From an uncultured Prevotellaceae bacterium (lineage in GTDB: Bacteria; Bacteroidota; Bacteroidia; Bacteroidales; Bacteroidaceae), in NCBI GenBank assembly GCA_902785695.1, contig CACZZQ010000010.1:1-64000 (forward strand): a stretch of DNA of 64,000 bases, written 5' to 3'. The notes beneath the pieces are model-generated. The model saw only the letters and a list, made by a program, of their open reading frames with translations, did no database searches and was not told where the DNA came from. The translations under genes and the position numbers were made by a program. How positions within the stretch are numbered: position 1 is the first letter of the stretch; every line of letters starts with the position of its first letter. Of this stretch, positions 24,735 to 34,027 are shown piece after piece.

Positions 24735-26792
24735 TTATTTCACCATTACTTTCTTACCATTCACGATGTACATTCCCTTAACAGGCTGAGCGACGCGACG
24801 ACCCTGAAGGTCGAAGAATTCTGATCCGTTAAAAATGGATTCTGAACTCTTAACCGTCTTTATACCAGTCGGCTCGTCAAAATCAATAAAGACGTTACCT
24901 CTAGCCAAAGAAGGAGTAATTGCAGTCAAATCTACATAAGCCTTATTGGCATCTACCGTTACAGCATCAGCATTATCCACTTGATAAAGTTTATTGCTGC
25001 TTAGTACATAGCTATTCAACGGTGCCTTCGTACTTACAAAAGTACCAATCAAACCATTATCAGAACCAGCAGAAGCAGCATCATATGTATCGAGGTCTGC
25101 ACGGAAGAAGTTCACGTTATGTTCGTCATTACCCGATGCTTCACCATTATCATGTCCAACGACATCTGTTGCCTTATAGAAATATGGCTTTCCTGCCTCA
25201 AGCAGACCAGTTACCTTGGTCAATGTTAGACTATTTCCGACCTTGCCTTCAATGCTATACACCTCAGCACCGGCACAAGAAGCTACATAGGGCAGACAGA
25301 TAGTTCCAAACTTACCAACGGTTGAAGATGTATAATTACGCGTTACGTCGCCAGATGGGTATAGATTCCATCGATTGGCAGTCATTAATTTAGCATTAGC
25401 GCAGTCGGTCAGATAGAATACAGATGGAGTTATCGTACCTTCGATTGAAAGCGACTTGATATGGAAAATATCAATATTCTTAACTTTTCTCAGATAGTCC
25501 ATACTAATGCAGGCAATGCTTTGGTTATGATAACGGCTGAAATACATATTGGGACCAGTTGTTCCTGCATCTACACCTACATATTCATCTCCGCTTATTG
25601 AATTACCAGAATTATCTGTAATTGTAATTTTGTGAGTAGCATTAGCACCACCATTAGACAAAGCCATCACAAGATAGTCCCAATCAGAGAGGTCAACAGG
25701 CGTTGCGAATGTCCAAGTACCATTAGTCAAAGTACCAGCTTCTGCATCGTATCCGGTAGCGTTTGAGAAAGCAAAGATACTTGTGTTGGCGGCATTATCT
25801 TCCTTTTCGAGGTCTGTACTTCCAGAGAAATTAATACCATCATACAATTTCAAATAAACTTTACTAGCACTTGTGCCGTCAACTTTCAAATAAACGCCAG
25901 TTTCATCTGCACATTGAAAAACAAATCCGTTTCCTGCTTCATATGATAATTTCCAAATGCCACCAAATTCATAGTCCCAACCATAATTATTATTAACGCC
26001 ACTAGCAGAACTGGCAGCAAAGGTATGGCCATATTGAGAATGATTCAAAAAACTACCGAAATTCCATGCGTGGGTAAAATAATCACCTGCACTATTAAAA
26101 ATCTGAATTTTATAGTTGTTATCTTCAGCGTTTCCGTCATTATCAGTATCAAGGCCGTCTACTTTAGTAACCTGATATAGATAATATCCATCTACAGGAA
26201 CAGAAGCAACCTCTATATTTTTTGCATCAGTAGAACTTGTCATGAAATACATTGCTTTGGATGCGTCTGAATTAGCAATCACAAACTTTGTTCCATCTGT
26301 AATACCGGACAATGAAGTAATCTCATCACCAAAGCCAGTAGCAACAGTTATCGTTTTCACAGGATTGTAGAGATACATCTCCGTAATAACGGCACTACCA
26401 TCAGAAGATCCTGTACCCCATAGAGTTAATTCTGTTACATTATTTAAATTAATATCATAACTGGAAAAAACAACATTGTTGACACCTTCTGTAAGATTAA
26501 TTATTTGATCGCTTTTTCCTTCACTTACAACCTTCAGTTGTATATAACCATTATCACCTGTGATGCTCGTTATTGTAGCACGAATCTTTGTGTACGCACT
26601 TAAATCGCCTGTCGGAAAGTTTGTACTCATGACTTTGTAGCCATCTGTGCCTTTCCACGACATAGTTTTGGTTTCACCATTCCACGATGCAACCCAACCA
26701 GAAGGACTCCAATTAGTTTTAGTCGCTTTTGCCCCCCCCACTCCAACAACTAGCAATGCCAGAGTGAGCATCAATTTAGTAAATTTTCTCAT
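24735..26792 (-). CDS. Large secreted protein with type IX secretion C-terminal domain
   Basis: 685 residues. The signal peptide (MRKFTKLMLTLALLVVGVGG then AKA) is nearly identical to that of the 1,453-residue neighbour. Residues about 24-145 and 148-330 match the first two domains of that neighbour (both contain TGFGD...TSL..ITDG.KF.I), but the esterase and binding modules are absent. The middle and C-terminal parts are beta-rich. The end, FDLQGRRV then KGMYIVNGKKVMVK, is a T9SS sorting domain, so it is exported and surface-attached or released. The function is unknown; polysaccharide binding is suggested by context. A run of eight G lies in the signal-peptide codons (26732-26739). Confidence 0.75.
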   Translation of the reverse strand: MRKFTKLMLTLALLVVGVGGAKATKTNWSPSGWVASWNGETKTMSWKGTDGYKVMSTNFPTGDLSAYTKIRATITSITGDNGYIQLKVVSEGKSDQIINLTEGVNNVVFSSYDINLNNVTELTLWGTGSSDGSAVITEMYLYNPVKTITVATGFGDEITSLSGITDGTKFVIANSDASKAMYFMTSSTDAKNIEVASVPVDGYYLYQVTKVDGLDTDNDGNAEDNNYKIQIFNSAGDYFTHAWNFGSFLNHSQYGHTFAASSASGVNNNYGWDYEFGGIWKLSYEAGNGFVFQCADETGVYLKVDGTSASKVYLKLYDGINFSGSTDLEKEDNAANTSIFAFSNATGYDAEAGTLTNGTWTFATPVDLSDWDYLVMALSNGGANATHKITITDNSGNSISGDEYVGVDAGTTGPNMYFSRYHNQSIACISMDYLRKVKNIDIFHIKSLSIEGTITPSVFYLTDCANAKLMTANRWNLYPSGDVTRNYTSSTVGKFGTICLPYVASCAGAEVYSIEGKVGNSLTLTKVTGLLEAGKPYFYKATDVVGHDNGEASGNDEHNVNFFRADLDTYDAASAGSDNGLIGTFVSTKAPLNSYVLSSNKLYQVDNADAVTVDANKAYVDLTAITPSLARGNVFIDFDEPTGIKTVKSSESIFNGSEFFDLQGRRVAQPVKGMYIVNGKKVMVK

Positions 26793-26837
26793 AATGTAAA
26801 TTGTTTAGTTTTTGTTATTATTATGTATTTCTTTTAA

Positions 26838-26881
26838 AGTAAGAATAGGGTTCCAGTTCATTCAAGAGCCCCATTCTTACT
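26838..26881 (-). terminator. Hairpin between the two secreted-protein modules
   Basis: AGTAAGAAT(A)GGG and CCCATTCTTACT pair with one bulge. On the minus strand the stem is followed by TTTAAAAG. It lies after the 64-codon peptide gene and before the 685-residue gene, so it may be a terminator, or an attenuator allowing partial read-through. Confidence 0.6.
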
Positions 26882-26895
26882 ATGAGCATTAAGAT

Positions 26896-27084
26896 TTAGA
26901 AGTCTTCTTCCTCTTCTAACTCTTCTTCGTCGTCCCATGCATTATGGCGTCTGACACCTGTCAGTTCTCCGCCTTCCTCATATTCTTCAGCATCTTTCAG
27001 ATTAACAGGAGTCGAGGTAGCTATCATAGTTATGGTAGAAACCTTCACAACTACCAATTCCGGGCTATTATATATCTTTTTCAT
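26896..27084 (-). CDS. Short peptide with acidic C-terminus (MKKxYxxP type), copy 2
   Basis: 62 residues starting MKKIYNSPELVVVKVSTI and ending AWDDEEELEEEEDF. An ATG two codons upstream (27090) is an alternative start. It begins only 19 bp after the stop of the 1,453-residue esterase gene, so the two are co-transcribed. The layout (basic MKKxYxxP start, hydrophobic middle, Gly/Thr region, RRHNAWDDEE acidic end) parallels the peptide at 24473-24640. Confidence 0.6.
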   Translation of the reverse strand: MKKIYNSPELVVVKVSTITMIATSTPVNLKDAEEYEEGGELTGVRRHNAWDDEEELEEEEDF

Positions 27085-27103
27085 AATCATTTCCTCCTTT
27101 GCT

Positions 27104-30100
27104 TTACTTTACAACCTTTTTTCCGTTCACAATATACAAACCCTTTGTGGGATTCATTACGCGACGACCACTGAGGTCGAAATACTGGTTCACGCTGAAT
27201 GACTTACTATTAATCGTTTTCACGCCAGTTGTCTCCTCATCGAAGCTGATGTTCAGCGCACGTGCACCACCAGAGATGGCAGAAGTGCTCACCTTGAAAT
27301 AGCCTCGGAAGGCAGGTAAAGTAGCAGCTTTGGTAGCAATCTTCACCAGCGAGCCGTTATTGAATGCGAAGTAGCTATTCGTCTCATCGCTGGCAGGAAT
27401 CGAAGTAGAAGCCAAGGTGCCGATAAACTCCACGTTGGTAATTTCTGCACCAAGGTTTGCTGGTGTGGCAGCAATAGTCTTGCCAGGCTCAGACAAAGTA
27501 AGACTTGTAGCAGTAGGAACTGCCAAATAAGCCTTATTTGCCTCAGGTGCCTCTACCGATGTAAAGTGAATTGTAGCACCATCAAAGCTGGTCATTTCAT
27601 AGAACGTACCCAAAGTAGCTGCCTCAGCTTCCGTCAATGCAAAGGGCAAGCAGACGGTAGTAATAGCGTCAGCCACGAAAGAACGATTATAGGTCGGAAC
27701 AGCTGTAGCAGTAAAGTCAACGGGTGACTTGAAGGAATAACCATCAGCAATAGTAAGCAGTTCGCAGACACCAGACACAATCACGTTATGGTCATTAGTC
27801 AAAGTTCCTGCATTGGACACAAATAAGCAATTAGGATTTGCTGCAGCGAGTCCTACTCCACTACCCGTTACGTTTGCCAAATCGATCACTGTTGTTTCAC
27901 TATCGGCTAAAGCTGCAATTACCACAGAAGATTTCTTACCATCTTTAATATCACCAGATAATGTATAATCTACATTAGTAGGAATATTGGGATTAATCAC
28001 AGATACTTTGGTCACAGTTACAGTATTACCCCAATTTACCTTGATAGAATTCAGATGGAAAGGCTGATATGAAGAAATGTCCAACAAGGTTCCTTCTTCC
28101 GTCGGAGTGACTAATATTTGTGGACAATCTCCACCATTTCCTTCTCCCGCAGGTCGGTTATACATAACACGTACCGTACCGCCCGAACCATATATCTTGA
28201 TTCCTGAGCATGAAGAGAGGTCTGCATAATTAGAATAATGAACATTTGCATCTCCATATATCAAAGAACCTTCTACTTGTGCTTCATTTTTAACATTTAC
28301 TTCACAAGCACCTGGATTATTATAAAGCGATGAAACCAAATCAAATTCTGGGGTAGGAACTTCAGCTGTTACTTCCGGATATTCCATAACAACACTATAC
28401 TCGGGCTTATTCCAACTATCATCGCCCCAATTAGAGGCAAGGCCTTTCTCAAAATCGCCACCATTGATGAGGTTCGTTGTACTACCCTGCTCCACCAGTT
28501 TCACATCGTCGAAGCAAACGGTACCATTAAGTGAGCCAAAACACCACTTCAAATGTGTCAAATCATCAGCAGCAGTAAAGGTGCAAGAGCAATCTCCCCA
28601 TTCAGTACCGATATTATATCCTGTATAATTGGTGCCTCCTCCATCTTTATAAGGCCAGAATGGCATATTATAAGCTTCTGAGCACTTGGCCTTCATCGTG
28701 AGGACGTAAGTCTTGTCTTTCACCAACGGAGTATCAAGTCTATACCAGACAGCCCATTCCCAAGCATTGGCCTTTACCTCATTAGTCGTCATTTTCAGAT
28801 ACTTACTGGGCTTAGCTGCAGTCTCATATACTCCGTATTCAGGTTTATTCCAACCATCATTACCCCAATGAGAATCCAATCCTGACTCGAAGTCCCCACC
28901 GGTAATTAAGTTCGTGGTCTCGCCTTTCTTCACCAACTTGACGTTATCAAAGCGAAGGAAACCATTAAGAAGACCGAAATTCCACGACAAACGATCAAGG
29001 TCGTCACCGGCTGTAAATTCACATGTACAAGCCCCCCATTCCGTACCTATTTTATAACCAGTATATGTTGTTCCTCCACCTTTCTTGTTTGGCCAGAAGG
29101 CGATATCGTAAGATTCAGAGCAAATTGCGTCCATTGTAAGAACATATTTCTCACCTTTCACAAGCGGAGTTTCAAGATCATACCAGATAGCCCATTCCCA
29201 AGCATTGGACTTTACCTCGTTTGTAGTGATTTCAAGGTAATGGTTACCTGTAGATTCTACTGGATTTTCTTCTACTGTTCCCTCCTTAATAGCAATGTTG
29301 CTAATAGTAATTGCATTGCTTTCTGAGGGACGTGTGATTGTCAGCTGATACTCACCCCATCCGTCTGTAATTTCAAAAGGCAACACAGCGTCTTCACCAA
29401 CATTGACAGTTTCATCAAGCACAACCGTATTCGGGCTTGTCAGTTTCTGAATCTTTACACCCATGCTTACTGCTGCTCCTGTAGAATTAAAGCTAAGTAC
29501 ATACTCACCGTCGCCGAACTGCAGCGAATGATAAACATTCTGGTTTTCGTTAGTATTTTGATCTCCACCAAACTGCAACAATGTGGTGCCATCGTTCATC
29601 GTCCAACCGTGACTGGCAGGTGCGAAGCCTGCCTCCTCAATGCGAGGAGCCCACTTCAATGTTGGGTCACAAGAAGAATCCAGCGTATACTGTTCGAAGA
29701 AGTTCCACATGGTTTGGGCAGAGTTGCCATCCTCGGTGTTTTCAGTATAAGCTTCATGACCCATTCCGTCAACCTCATAATATACATATGGGAAGCTACC
29801 ATCGCCAGCCTGATAAACATTCTTAGTATACTTTCCATCCACCGTAGTCGTCGTAGGTACAGGATTAGCACCAAGACGAGCTACCATCTCATCAACTATC
29901 GTAGGCATCAGAGAATACTTCACGAAGTCATCGTTCTTGCCGTGAATATGCAGGAAAGGCACAGGACGCTCGCCCGCATGTCGCAGGTGGAACTCATTGA
30001 TGGGATAGCCACTAATAGCAGCAAAAGCTGCAAAGACATCGCTACAAGTATTGCTCAGAGCGTAGGTCATCATACCGCCATTAGAGAAACCACAGCAGTA

Positions 30101-31465
30101 GATGCGCTTACGGTCGATCTGCCACTTCGAAGCCACATCCTCGATTACAGCTTTAATAAAATCAACATCAAAATTGTCCTCACCTGAGGCCGTCCAACCG
30201 GGAGTCAAGTTGCCTAACAATTGGGTATCCTTGCCCTGCGGATAGGCTACGATACAACCCTCAGCATCAGCTACGCCCTTTCCGAACGGTGTATAGTTTG
30301 TACTTGCACCGCCAGCACCATGCAATGATATCACCAAAGGACAATTGTCTCCCGCATTAACAGGCACATAGAGCTGATAATTACGAGTCTCTGCATCTAC
30401 GGTAATTTCAACATTCTCATCCATGGGGTCAAGTTCAGAGTTCACAACAAAACCAAGAGACTTGTAAAGCTTTAGATATTGCTGATCATCAGCAGTGCCA
30501 TCAACTTTCATCCATTTCTCACGACCAACATTCTGGAATGAGAAACCTTTTTCTGCATCGTATGAAACATACCAGAGGCCCCAGTTCGCACCATCAACGC
30601 CATAACCTTTACTTTTATCTGAAGCAGAAGTTCCAGAGAACATAGAGCCCCAGCTGGTAATATTTACGTACGAACCGCCACTAATACCATAAGGATAGTC
30701 TGTGCCATCACCATTCTGAATACGTATTCTGTAAATATTGTCCCCTTCAACACCGGAATCCTCAACTTTCTCCAATTTCATATAGAAATAGGAGTCATTA
30801 GGAACAAGAGCATAAGCTGAATTCTTATAGTCTTGGTTGCCCGTGTAGTAAATAGCTTTTGCGCCATTGTCACTGATGATGAACTTGCCTCCATCTGTAA
30901 TGTAGTCAAGAGAAGTTACGGCATCTCCAAATCCTGTACAAACAACCACATCTGTAGGCTTATACAGATAAACATTCGTGATGACTACAGAGGCTGGATG
31001 TTCACCATCGATTGTCTTTTCTTCCAAAGCTTCTCTGGCGCCCCAAAGCGTGATGTCGGTTACTTTAGTAAAGTCAACCCCTGGATTAGCAGCGGCAAGA
31101 GTTGTAAGGTCTATATTGTTTTCTCCTGCGACCAACTTCGCATCAGCATAATTATCATCCCCCTGCTTAATACGAAGCCATATATGATCTACATTATCAC
31201 TAAAATTAGATAATGTAACATGAAACTTGGTATACGAAGTAATATCGCCAGAAGGAAGACCAGTATTTAGAAAATAATATGAGCCCCAAGCACCAGAGGG
31301 TGCTGCCCATACCCCATTCCAAGACATTGTATTAGTTTCTGAATTCCAAGAGGCATTAATATACCAATCCGTACTCAGGGTAGCATAGAGCTTACCAGCT
31401 TTTGCCCCCCCCACACCGACAATTAGCAATGCCAGAGTGAGCATTAGTTTAGTAATTTTTCTCAT
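27104..31465 (-). CDS. Secreted multidomain esterase (PHB-depolymerase/feruloyl-esterase type) with duplicated binding modules
   Basis: 1,453 residues. Signal peptide MRKITKLMLTLALLIVGVGG then AKA; two beta domains shared with the 685-residue neighbour (to ~350). Then an alpha/beta-hydrolase (~355-610) of the LpqC/PHB-depolymerase-like esterase family: VISLHGAGG (oxyanion hole), GFSNGGMM (nucleophile Ser near 462), and acid and His in HGKNDDF and GMGHEAY. Two near-identical ~120-residue repeats follow (TTNEVKSNAWEWAIWY near 740; TTNEVKANAWEWAVWY near 890), each closing with LINGGDFE-like text, as in CBM4/9/22-type carbohydrate-binding modules. A further beta domain precedes the T9SS tail FDLSGRRV, KGLYIVNGKK. 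It probably releases acyl or feruloyl groups from hemicellulose at the cell surface (inference). Confidence 0.85.
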   Translation of the reverse strand: MRKITKLMLTLALLIVGVGGAKAGKLYATLSTDWYINASWNSETNTMSWNGVWAAPSGAWGSYYFLNTGLPSGDITSYTKFHVTLSNFSDNVDHIWLRIKQGDDNYADAKLVAGENNIDLTTLAAANPGVDFTKVTDITLWGAREALEEKTIDGEHPASVVITNVYLYKPTDVVVCTGFGDAVTSLDYITDGGKFIISDNGAKAIYYTGNQDYKNSAYALVPNDSYFYMKLEKVEDSGVEGDNIYRIRIQNGDGTDYPYGISGGSYVNITSWGSMFSGTSASDKSKGYGVDGANWGLWYVSYDAEKGFSFQNVGREKWMKVDGTADDQQYLKLYKSLGFVVNSELDPMDENVEITVDAETRNYQLYVPVNAGDNCPLVISLHGAGGASTNYTPFGKGVADAEGCIVAYPQGKDTQLLGNLTPGWTASGEDNFDVDFIKAVIEDVASKWQIDRKRIYCCGFSNGGMMTYALSNTCSDVFAAFAAISGYPINEFHLRHAGERPVPFLHIHGKNDDFVKYSLMPTIVDEMVARLGANPVPTTTTVDGKYTKNVYQAGDGSFPYVYYEVDGMGHEAYTENTEDGNSAQTMWNFFEQYTLDSSCDPTLKWAPRIEEAGFAPASHGWTMNDGTTLLQFGGDQNTNENQNVYHSLQFGDGEYVLSFNSTGAAVSMGVKIQKLTSPNTVVLDETVNVGEDAVLPFEITDGWGEYQLTITRPSESNAITISNIAIKEGTVEENPVESTGNHYLEITTNEVKSNAWEWAIWYDLETPLVKGEKYVLTMDAICSESYDIAFWPNKKGGGTTYTGYKIGTEWGACTCEFTAGDDLDRLSWNFGLLNGFLRFDNVKLVKKGETTNLITGGDFESGLDSHWGNDGWNKPEYGVYETAAKPSKYLKMTTNEVKANAWEWAVWYRLDTPLVKDKTYVLTMKAKCSEAYNMPFWPYKDGGGTNYTGYNIGTEWGDCSCTFTAADDLTHLKWCFGSLNGTVCFDDVKLVEQGSTTNLINGGDFEKGLASNWGDDSWNKPEYSVVMEYPEVTAEVPTPEFDLVSSLYNNPGACEVNVKNEAQVEGSLIYGDANVHYSNYADLSSCSGIKIYGSGGTVRVMYNRPAGEGNGGDCPQILVTPTEEGTLLDISSYQPFHLNSIKVNWGNTVTVTKVSVINPNIPTNVDYTLSGDIKDGKKSSVVIAALADSETTVIDLANVTGSGVGLAAANPNCLFVSNAGTLTNDHNVIVSGVCELLTIADGYSFKSPVDFTATAVPTYNRSFVADAITTVCLPFALTEAEAATLGTFYEMTSFDGATIHFTSVEAPEANKAYLAVPTATSLTLSEPGKTIAATPANLGAEITNVEFIGTLASTSIPASDETNSYFAFNNGSLVKIATKAATLPAFRGYFKVSTSAISGGARALNISFDEETTGVKTINSKSFSVNQYFDLSGRRVMNPTKGLYIVNGKKVVK

Positions 31466-31521
31466 AATGTAAATAGTTTTAGTTATTTTTTACTGACTAC
31501 ATATTTCGCTTTAGGTTGGTG

Positions 31522-31529
31522 CAAAGGTA
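31522..31529 (-). promoter_or_regulatory. -7 element of the esterase-peptide operon
   Basis: CAAAGGTA on the plus strand is TACCTTTG on the minus strand, about 57 bp before the esterase ATG. No clear TTG at 19-20 bp. Confidence 0.5.
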
Positions 31530-31671
31530 CGGAATCCTATATAAAAATAAACGCAATAATGGTTAAAAAATACTAACAATACCTCTTTTGCCTGCAAAAA
31601 CTAACATTTTGAAATAAAATCGAATAGGTTTTATACAAAATCCGCAAATTGAATGGTTGTTAAGAATCACA

Positions 31672-31802
31672 TGGACACTGGACAGCAATGACAGCAGTTT
31701 TCCAAAAAGCACGGCGTACGTCTGTACATTTCTATACGCGCGTATGCGCAGACGTACGCGAATAGTTTGCCAATAACTGCTGTCATTGCTGTCTACTGTC
31801 CA
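31672..31802. repeat. 131-bp nested palindrome
   Basis: The outer arms are 28 bp (31672-31699 and 31775-31802), matching at 26 positions around the core GACAGCAATGACAGCAGTT. The inner arms are GCGTACGTCTG (31714-31724) and CAGACGTACGC (31749-31759). The centre is the perfect palindrome ATACGCGCGTAT (31734-31745). All three share one axis to within a few bases. Confidence 0.9.
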
Positions 31803-31871
31803 CTTCTGTTTTTGCTTTCATTTTGAAAGTGAGCCCAAAACGACAAAATAAATCAAAATGAAATACGTTAA

Positions 31872-32138
31872 AAAGAAAACCACAAGCGTTTTTATGGCGA
31901 AACAAGAACAGTGGCATTGGCAAAAGGAAGGGACATCAAGGAGGGGCATCCCATCATCATGCTTGCCGACAATGGTTTCCGCGATTACTACAAGCCGCCC
32001 TATGATATTTTTGATGCTGTAGCAGAGGGACGCGCCCTCATCCTCAGTCCATGGGAATATGATGCAGGCAAACGGCATATCAGCCACGCCGACTGCGTCG
32101 CCCTAAACACAATGGCTGAGGAGATTGCAGCGATATAA
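31872..32138 (+). pseudogene. 5'-truncated fragment of a DprA/SLOG-like gene
   Basis: An open frame of 88 codons without a convincing ATG. The only possible start is GTG at 31911. The peptide contains GRDIKEGHPIIMLADNGF then YYKPPYDIFDAVAEGRALI and ILSPWEYDAG. This alternation of small hydrophobic strands and Gly turns, with the EGR.LILSPW segment, resembles C-terminal parts of nucleotide-binding Rossmann (DprA/SLOG-like) proteins in Bacteroidota. The upstream part of such a fold is missing; a stop occurs at 31869 and the palindrome lies before it. Probably a relic, though a short functional gene starting at the GTG is not excluded. Confidence 0.4.
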
Positions 32139-32181
32139 ATTACTTAGCATTCGGAAATAAAAAGAAAAATGAGTTTTCCTT

Positions 32182-32211
32182 TTGTATTTCGCTCATTTAT
32201 TCGTAACTTTG
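32182..32211 (+). promoter_or_regulatory. lysS promoter
   Basis: TTG (32182-32184) and TAACTTTG (32204-32211) are 19 bp apart, about 31 bp before the lysS ATG. Confidence 0.85.
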
Positions 32212-32242
32212 CACCCAAATTGCAAATATTCGAATATTAGAT

Positions 32243-34027
32243 ATGAACATACTTGAACTGAGTGAGCAAGAAATCCTTCGTCGGCAGTCGCTCGACGAGC
32301 TGCGCAAGATGGGGATCAATCCCTACCCTGCTGCAGAGTTTCCCGTAAATGCATGGAGCACAGATATCATCAACGAATTTGAGGACCTGCCCGTCATTGG
32401 AAAGGACGAGGAAGGCAACGATGTGCGCGAGACAGCCACACCAGAGAACAGTAGGATGGTGAGCATCGCTGGACGAATCATGAGCAAGAGCATCATGGGT
32501 AAGGCCGCCTTTGCTAAACTGCAGGACTCTAAAGGCCGCATCCAGGTATATGTGCAGCGCGATTCCATCTGTCCTGACGAAAATAAAGACTTATATAATA
32601 TTGTATTTAAGAAACTGCTCGACCTGGGCGACTTCATCGGCGTGAAGGGATACGTGTTCCGTACGAAGACGGGCGAAATCAGCGTTCACGTAATGGAGAT
32701 GACGGTGTTGAGCAAGAGCTTGAAGCCTCTGCCAGTTGTCAAGACGGATGCTGACGGTAAGGTATATGATGCTTTCGACGACCCAGAGTTGCGCTATCGT
32801 CAGCGTTATGTGGACTTGGTGGTGAATGCAGGCGTGAAGGAGACGTTCCTGAAGCGTGCTACTATCATCCGCACCCTGCGTAGCATTCTCGATAATGCCG
32901 GTTATACGGAAGTAGATACGCCTATTCTGCAGAATATCGCTGGTGGTGCATCGGCTCGTCCGTTCATTACCCATTTCAATGCGCTAAATCAGGATATGTA
33001 TATGCGTATCGCTACAGAGCTTTACCTGAAGCGCCTCATCGTAGGTGGTTTCGAGGGTGTCTATGAGATGGGTAAGAACTTCCGCAACGAGGGTATGGAC
33101 AAGACTCATAATCCTGAGTTCACCTGCATGGAGCTCTACGTGAGCTATAAAGACCTGCTGTGGGGTATGACCTTCACAGAGAATATGCTGGAGCAGATCT
33201 GTACGGCTGTAAATGGTAAGCCCGAGGTAGAGATTGACGGTAAGGTCATCTCGTTCAAGGCTCCTTTCCGTCGTCTGCCTATCCTTGAGGCTATCAAGGA
33301 GAAGACTGGCTTCGACTGCGAGGGCAAGACGGAAGAGGAGATTCGCCAGTTCTGCCTGTCGAAGAATATGGAGGTCGACGAAACAATGGGTAAGGGCAAA
33401 CTGATCGACGAACTCTTTGGTGAGTTCTGCGAGGGTACCTTCATCCAGCCCACTTTCATCACCGACTATCCCGTAGAGATGAGTCCTCTGACCAAGATGC
33501 ACCGCTCTAAGCCCGGCTTGACAGAGCGCTTCGAACTGATGGTGAACGGAAAAGAGTTGGCTAACGCCTATTCTGAGCTCAACGACCCCATTGATCAGGA
33601 GGAGCGCTTCAAGGAGCAGATGCGATTGGCTGCCAAGGGCGACGACGAGGCCATGATTATCGATCAGGATTTTTTGCGCGCATTACAATATGGTATGCCA
33701 CCTACCTTTGGTATCGGTATCGGTATCGACCGTCTGGTGATGGTACTCACTGGCAAGTTCGCTATTGGCGAGGTGATGCTGTTCCCACAGATGAAGCCTG
33801 AGAAGAAAGCTCCTCAGAGCAGCATCCAGGAATGGGCTGCCATCGGTGTGCCAGAAGACTGGGCCTACGTGCTGCGTAAGGCAGGCTTCTACCTGATCCA
33901 GGACATCAAGGACGAGAAGGCACAGGGCCTACAACAGAAGATTGGCGAGATCAACAAGAAATTCAAGCTTGGATACGAGAAGCCATCGCTGGACGAAGTG
34001 CAGGGGTGGATTGACAAAGCACAATAA
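32243..34027 (+). CDS. lysS: Lysyl-tRNA synthetase, class II
   Basis: 594 residues. It charges tRNA-Lys with lysine. The N-terminal OB-fold anticodon domain (about 60-180) is followed by a class II catalytic core with motif 2 in FRNEGMDKTHNPEFT and motif 3 in GIGIGIDRLVMVL. About 75 residues after the usual end (from KAPQSSIQEW to GWIDKAQ) form a helical C-terminal extension that I associate with Bacteroidota LysS. The stop and the gpsA ATG overlap by 1 bp. Confidence 0.97.
   Translation: MNILELSEQEILRRQSLDELRKMGINPYPAAEFPVNAWSTDIINEFEDLPVIGKDEEGNDVRETATPENSRMVSIAGRIMSKSIMGKAAFAKLQDSKGRIQVYVQRDSICPDENKDLYNIVFKKLLDLGDFIGVKGYVFRTKTGEISVHVMEMTVLSKSLKPLPVVKTDADGKVYDAFDDPELRYRQRYVDLVVNAGVKETFLKRATIIRTLRSILDNAGYTEVDTPILQNIAGGASARPFITHFNALNQDMYMRIATELYLKRLIVGGFEGVYEMGKNFRNEGMDKTHNPEFTCMELYVSYKDLLWGMTFTENMLEQICTAVNGKPEVEIDGKVISFKAPFRRLPILEAIKEKTGFDCEGKTEEEIRQFCLSKNMEVDETMGKGKLIDELFGEFCEGTFIQPTFITDYPVEMSPLTKMHRSKPGLTERFELMVNGKELANAYSELNDPIDQEERFKEQMRLAAKGDDEAMIIDQDFLRALQYGMPPTFGIGIGIDRLVMVLTGKFAIGEVMLFPQMKPEKKAPQSSIQEWAAIGVPEDWAYVLRKAGFYLIQDIKDEKAQGLQQKIGEINKKFKLGYEKPSLDEVQGWIDKAQ

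Larger units (their letters stand above)
31466..31871. other. Gene-free stretch between the esterase gene and the fragment at 31872
   Basis: It holds the esterase leader and -7 element (to about 31530), then about 140 bp of AT-rich DNA with no recognisable feature, then the nested palindrome at 31672-31802. I see no intact coding sequence. Confidence 0.7.

Noticed and set aside
29528-30187. 219-codon plus-strand open frame
   Set aside because: Antisense to the esterase domain of the 1,453-residue protein, with no plausible protein features.
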